This document shows, piece by piece, positions 58,246-60,000 of a DNA stretch of 60,000 bases. Position 1 is the stretch's first letter. Each line of letters starts with the position of its first letter. Origin of the DNA: Adiantum capillus-veneris (Eukaryota > Streptophyta > Polypodiopsida > Polypodiales > Pteridaceae); assembly GCA_014529385.2 (NCBI GenBank), contig CM043958.1, positions 89,677,025-89,737,024 on the forward strand, given 5' to 3'. Both the position numbers and the translations under genes were made by a program. Under the pieces are notes generated by a model. That model was not told the origin of the DNA and did not search any database. It saw only the letters and a list, made by a program, of their open reading frames with translations.

Positions 58246-59182
58246 ATGGGCATACAGGCACCTGGGCAGGCTGGTTTCAGGAGGGGTTTCTCCACACTAG
58301 ATCATGTCTTTACACTCAGAGCTATCATTGAGGAGGGTCGAGCACATGGTAGACGGACTTATGGAATTGGCAGAGCTGATATGGGGGATTATGGCATTGT
58401 ACAGTTCAGTGATGGGTCATGTACGCACACCAGAGGGGATATCTGACATAGTTCACTCCACTATCGGAGTGAAACAGGGATGCCCATTGTCCTCTACTTT
58501 ATTTGGTATGTATGTTGATGAGGTCTCTGATTATATTGACAGAGGAGGAGATAGAGGTGCTCAGCTTGCGGGGACATGGATCCCTCTGTTATTGTATGCT
58601 GACGATATCGTGTTGATATCAGACTCACCAGAGGGTATGCAGAGACATTTGGATGCATTGCATAGTTTTGCAACGGATAGTGGATTGTCTGTCAACCTTG
58701 GTAAAACCAAGGTCATGGTATTTAATACCACGCCACAGTGGGTTAGGAGATCAGCACCTACATTCACATATGGGCAGGACAGTATGGAGTATACTGATGC
58801 ATACACATATCTTGGGGTGGTCTTTAGTGGACCGAGGTTCACACTAAAAGGGGCAGCAGACACTAGATTGACTCGTGCCTATGCAGCACTAGGCGGTTTG
58901 GAGAGGATTTGTTCGCAGGTTCAGTTCCAGGAACCTCGAACAAAGCTCTGGCTCTTCGACACTTTGGTCGCTCCAGTTATGCACTACGGGGTTCAGGTTT
59001 GGGGACCGTCTGTTGACAGTGCTGGATGGAGTAATATGGAGAGACCCTTGATACTTATGATCTCTAGGCTGATTAGAGCCAAGGCCTCAGTTCCACATGA
59101 CGTCATACGAGCGGAGCTGGCTGCCCCAACTATGGAGGTTGAGGCACTCACCAGATCAGTATCATTTGTACACAACTTATAG
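58246..59182 (+). pseudogene. LINE ORF2: reverse transcriptase without motif A
   Basis: APGQAGFRRGFSTLDHVFTLRAIIEE (motif 2) is followed at GRAHGRR by a deletion and frame change to MELAELIWGIMALY, so the 'VDFxKAFD' motif A with the first catalytic Asp is absent. Motif B is VKQGCPLSSTLFGMY, motif C is YADD (58,595-58,606), and the LGKTKVM and TYLGVVFSG blocks follow. The ORF ends at 59,182 just upstream of an LTR insertion. Without motif A the enzyme cannot be active. Confidence 0.9.
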
Positions 59183-59185
59183 GAC

Positions 59186-59459
59186 TGTTGGGTTAAAGGC
59201 CTAAATAACCCCTTTTTCTACATTTTTATACTTTGTCCAGGTTCATATTGAACCTGGACACATTTTTTAAAGGTCACTTATAATAAAAGTGCGAAAACCC
59301 AAAACTCACTTATTGAGTTTTCCCCAAAAACGTGAGCCCTTTCTCTCTCCCTCATCGTTCTGCTAGCGCTTCCTCTCCTGCTGGCTTTCGCCACCCCTCT
59401 CTGCACACTGCACTTCCTCGCGTGCTCTTTCACTTGCACACACCGCTGCGTGCTCAACA
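59186..59459 (+). mobile_element. 5' LTR of another LTR retrotransposon
   Basis: 274 bp starting TGTTGGG and ending CTCAACA. A TATA-like 'cttataataaaa' lies about 90 bp in. The primer site follows at once. The element continues past the window end, so its internal genes are not visible; TG…CA ends and short LTR length suit Ty1/Copia, but this is not proven. Confidence 0.8.
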
Positions 59460-59461
59460 AC

Positions 59462-59474
59462 TGGTATCAGAGCC
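59462..59474 (+). other. Primer binding site, initiator-Met-tRNA type
   Basis: TGGTATCAGAGCC two bases after the LTR end, the sequence complementary to the 3' end of plant initiator-Met tRNA. Confidence 0.9.
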
Positions 59475-60000
59475 AGATTAGGGTTTCAGAAGCTTTGCGA
59501 AGGTGGCTGGACAGCAGGCGAAAGGCTTCTCTTGCGTCAAATTTCCGCTTTCATGGCGAAGCCCCTTGCTTCTGGTGTCACCTAGGGTGATTAGGGTTAC
59601 CAAAACAGCCTAAAACAGGCTGAAATTAGGTCAAAACAGGTAAAAAACAGAAAATTACAGGTCAAAACAGCAAAACGCAGGTGTTCTAAATCGATCCCCG
59701 TGAATGCCCCTTGCTTTTCCCACTCAAAATAGGTCCATTTGATACAAATTGATGAGCCAAAACAGTAAATTTGCAAAAAATTCAGAATTGGATTGTTTTT
59801 ATGTACACAAATTGAGGTTTATGTACGCCTTTTGTGGGTTTATGCAAGTACGCATTGGGGATACTTGTTAATTGCTGAAATTTTCAGCACATTGTATGCA
59901 ACGTGCGGTACATTGTGATCACTAAAAATTTTCAGATTTTGTGTAGACACTTTCTGCTGCATTTTTATCCGTGCAAATGGCCTCTACTTCCTCGTCGTCT
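59475..60000 (+). mobile_element. Retrotransposon leader and start of gag
   Basis: A leader rich in 'aaaacag' and 'aaattacagg' phrases. A candidate gag start (ATGGCCTCTACTTCCTCG, MASTSSSS) lies at about 59,980 and runs off the window. Confidence 0.6.

Overview
The window is eukaryotic nuclear DNA from a repeat-rich plant. Coding regions are split by GT-AG introns. The LTR elements use initiator-Met-tRNA-type primer sites, and one carries an integrase chromodomain. A SET-domain gene, an FCP1/NIF-type phosphatase gene and a histone-H3-like gene are present. Several proteins look like those I associate with seed-free plants (fern, lycophyte or bryophyte), but that placement is a weak inference.

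Region by region. 1-3.4 kb is a satellite read on the + strand (core ACAAGTGGTGGACCTT). 4.5-12.2 kb is a minus-strand gene island. It holds an FCP1/NIF-like phosphatase gene and, upstream, a gene that I reconstruct as one transcription unit of about 1,041 codons. Its exons lie at 12,204-11,018, 10,933-9,553 and 6,954-6,398; it joins a DGQH (ParB/DGQHR-like) motif region to a C-terminal SET domain, and its 2.6-kb intron is filled with the same satellite. 12.3-24.8 kb is the main satellite array on the opposite strand. It has 50-bp subrepeats inside ~425/441-bp monomers, and from about 16.4 kb a dimeric 866-bp higher-order repeat. 24.8-27.5 kb is AT-rich, microsatellite and GC-rich repeat DNA. 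27.5-29.0 kb is a diverged form of the satellite.

29.1-32.3 kb holds a large DUF7869-type, transposase-like gene with two single-base frameshifts. 33.3-34.3 kb is a broken gene of unknown function that ends in a perfect 28-bp hairpin. 34.9-36.9 kb (minus strand) is the most striking locus: a divergent histone H3 with an H3-type tail (MARTKQIARK), a histone-fold core, a long C-terminal extension over several exons and a proline-rich end. A GC-rich ~75-bp repeat lies upstream of it.

38-60 kb is a transposable-element graveyard. It contains degraded Ty3/Gypsy gag, RNase H and integrase; an LTR fragment shared between 32.6 and 44.5 kb; a LINE-like ORF1/endonuclease relic; a tRNA-derived SINE; LTR-like direct and inverted repeats at 50.4-53.6 kb; an internally deleted chromovirus with both LTRs, primer site and near-perfect target duplication (54.0-56.5 kb); a LINE whose reverse transcriptase has lost the motif A block (57.2-59.2 kb); and the 5' end of another LTR element inserted into that LINE (from 59,186). 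Many long GT, GA and CT tracts separate these pieces.

Several gene disruptions are single missing bases in or near short homopolymers, and the right side of the satellite array is unusually rich in single-base deletions. Consensus sequencing error is therefore a serious alternative to pseudogenisation for some of the breaks.
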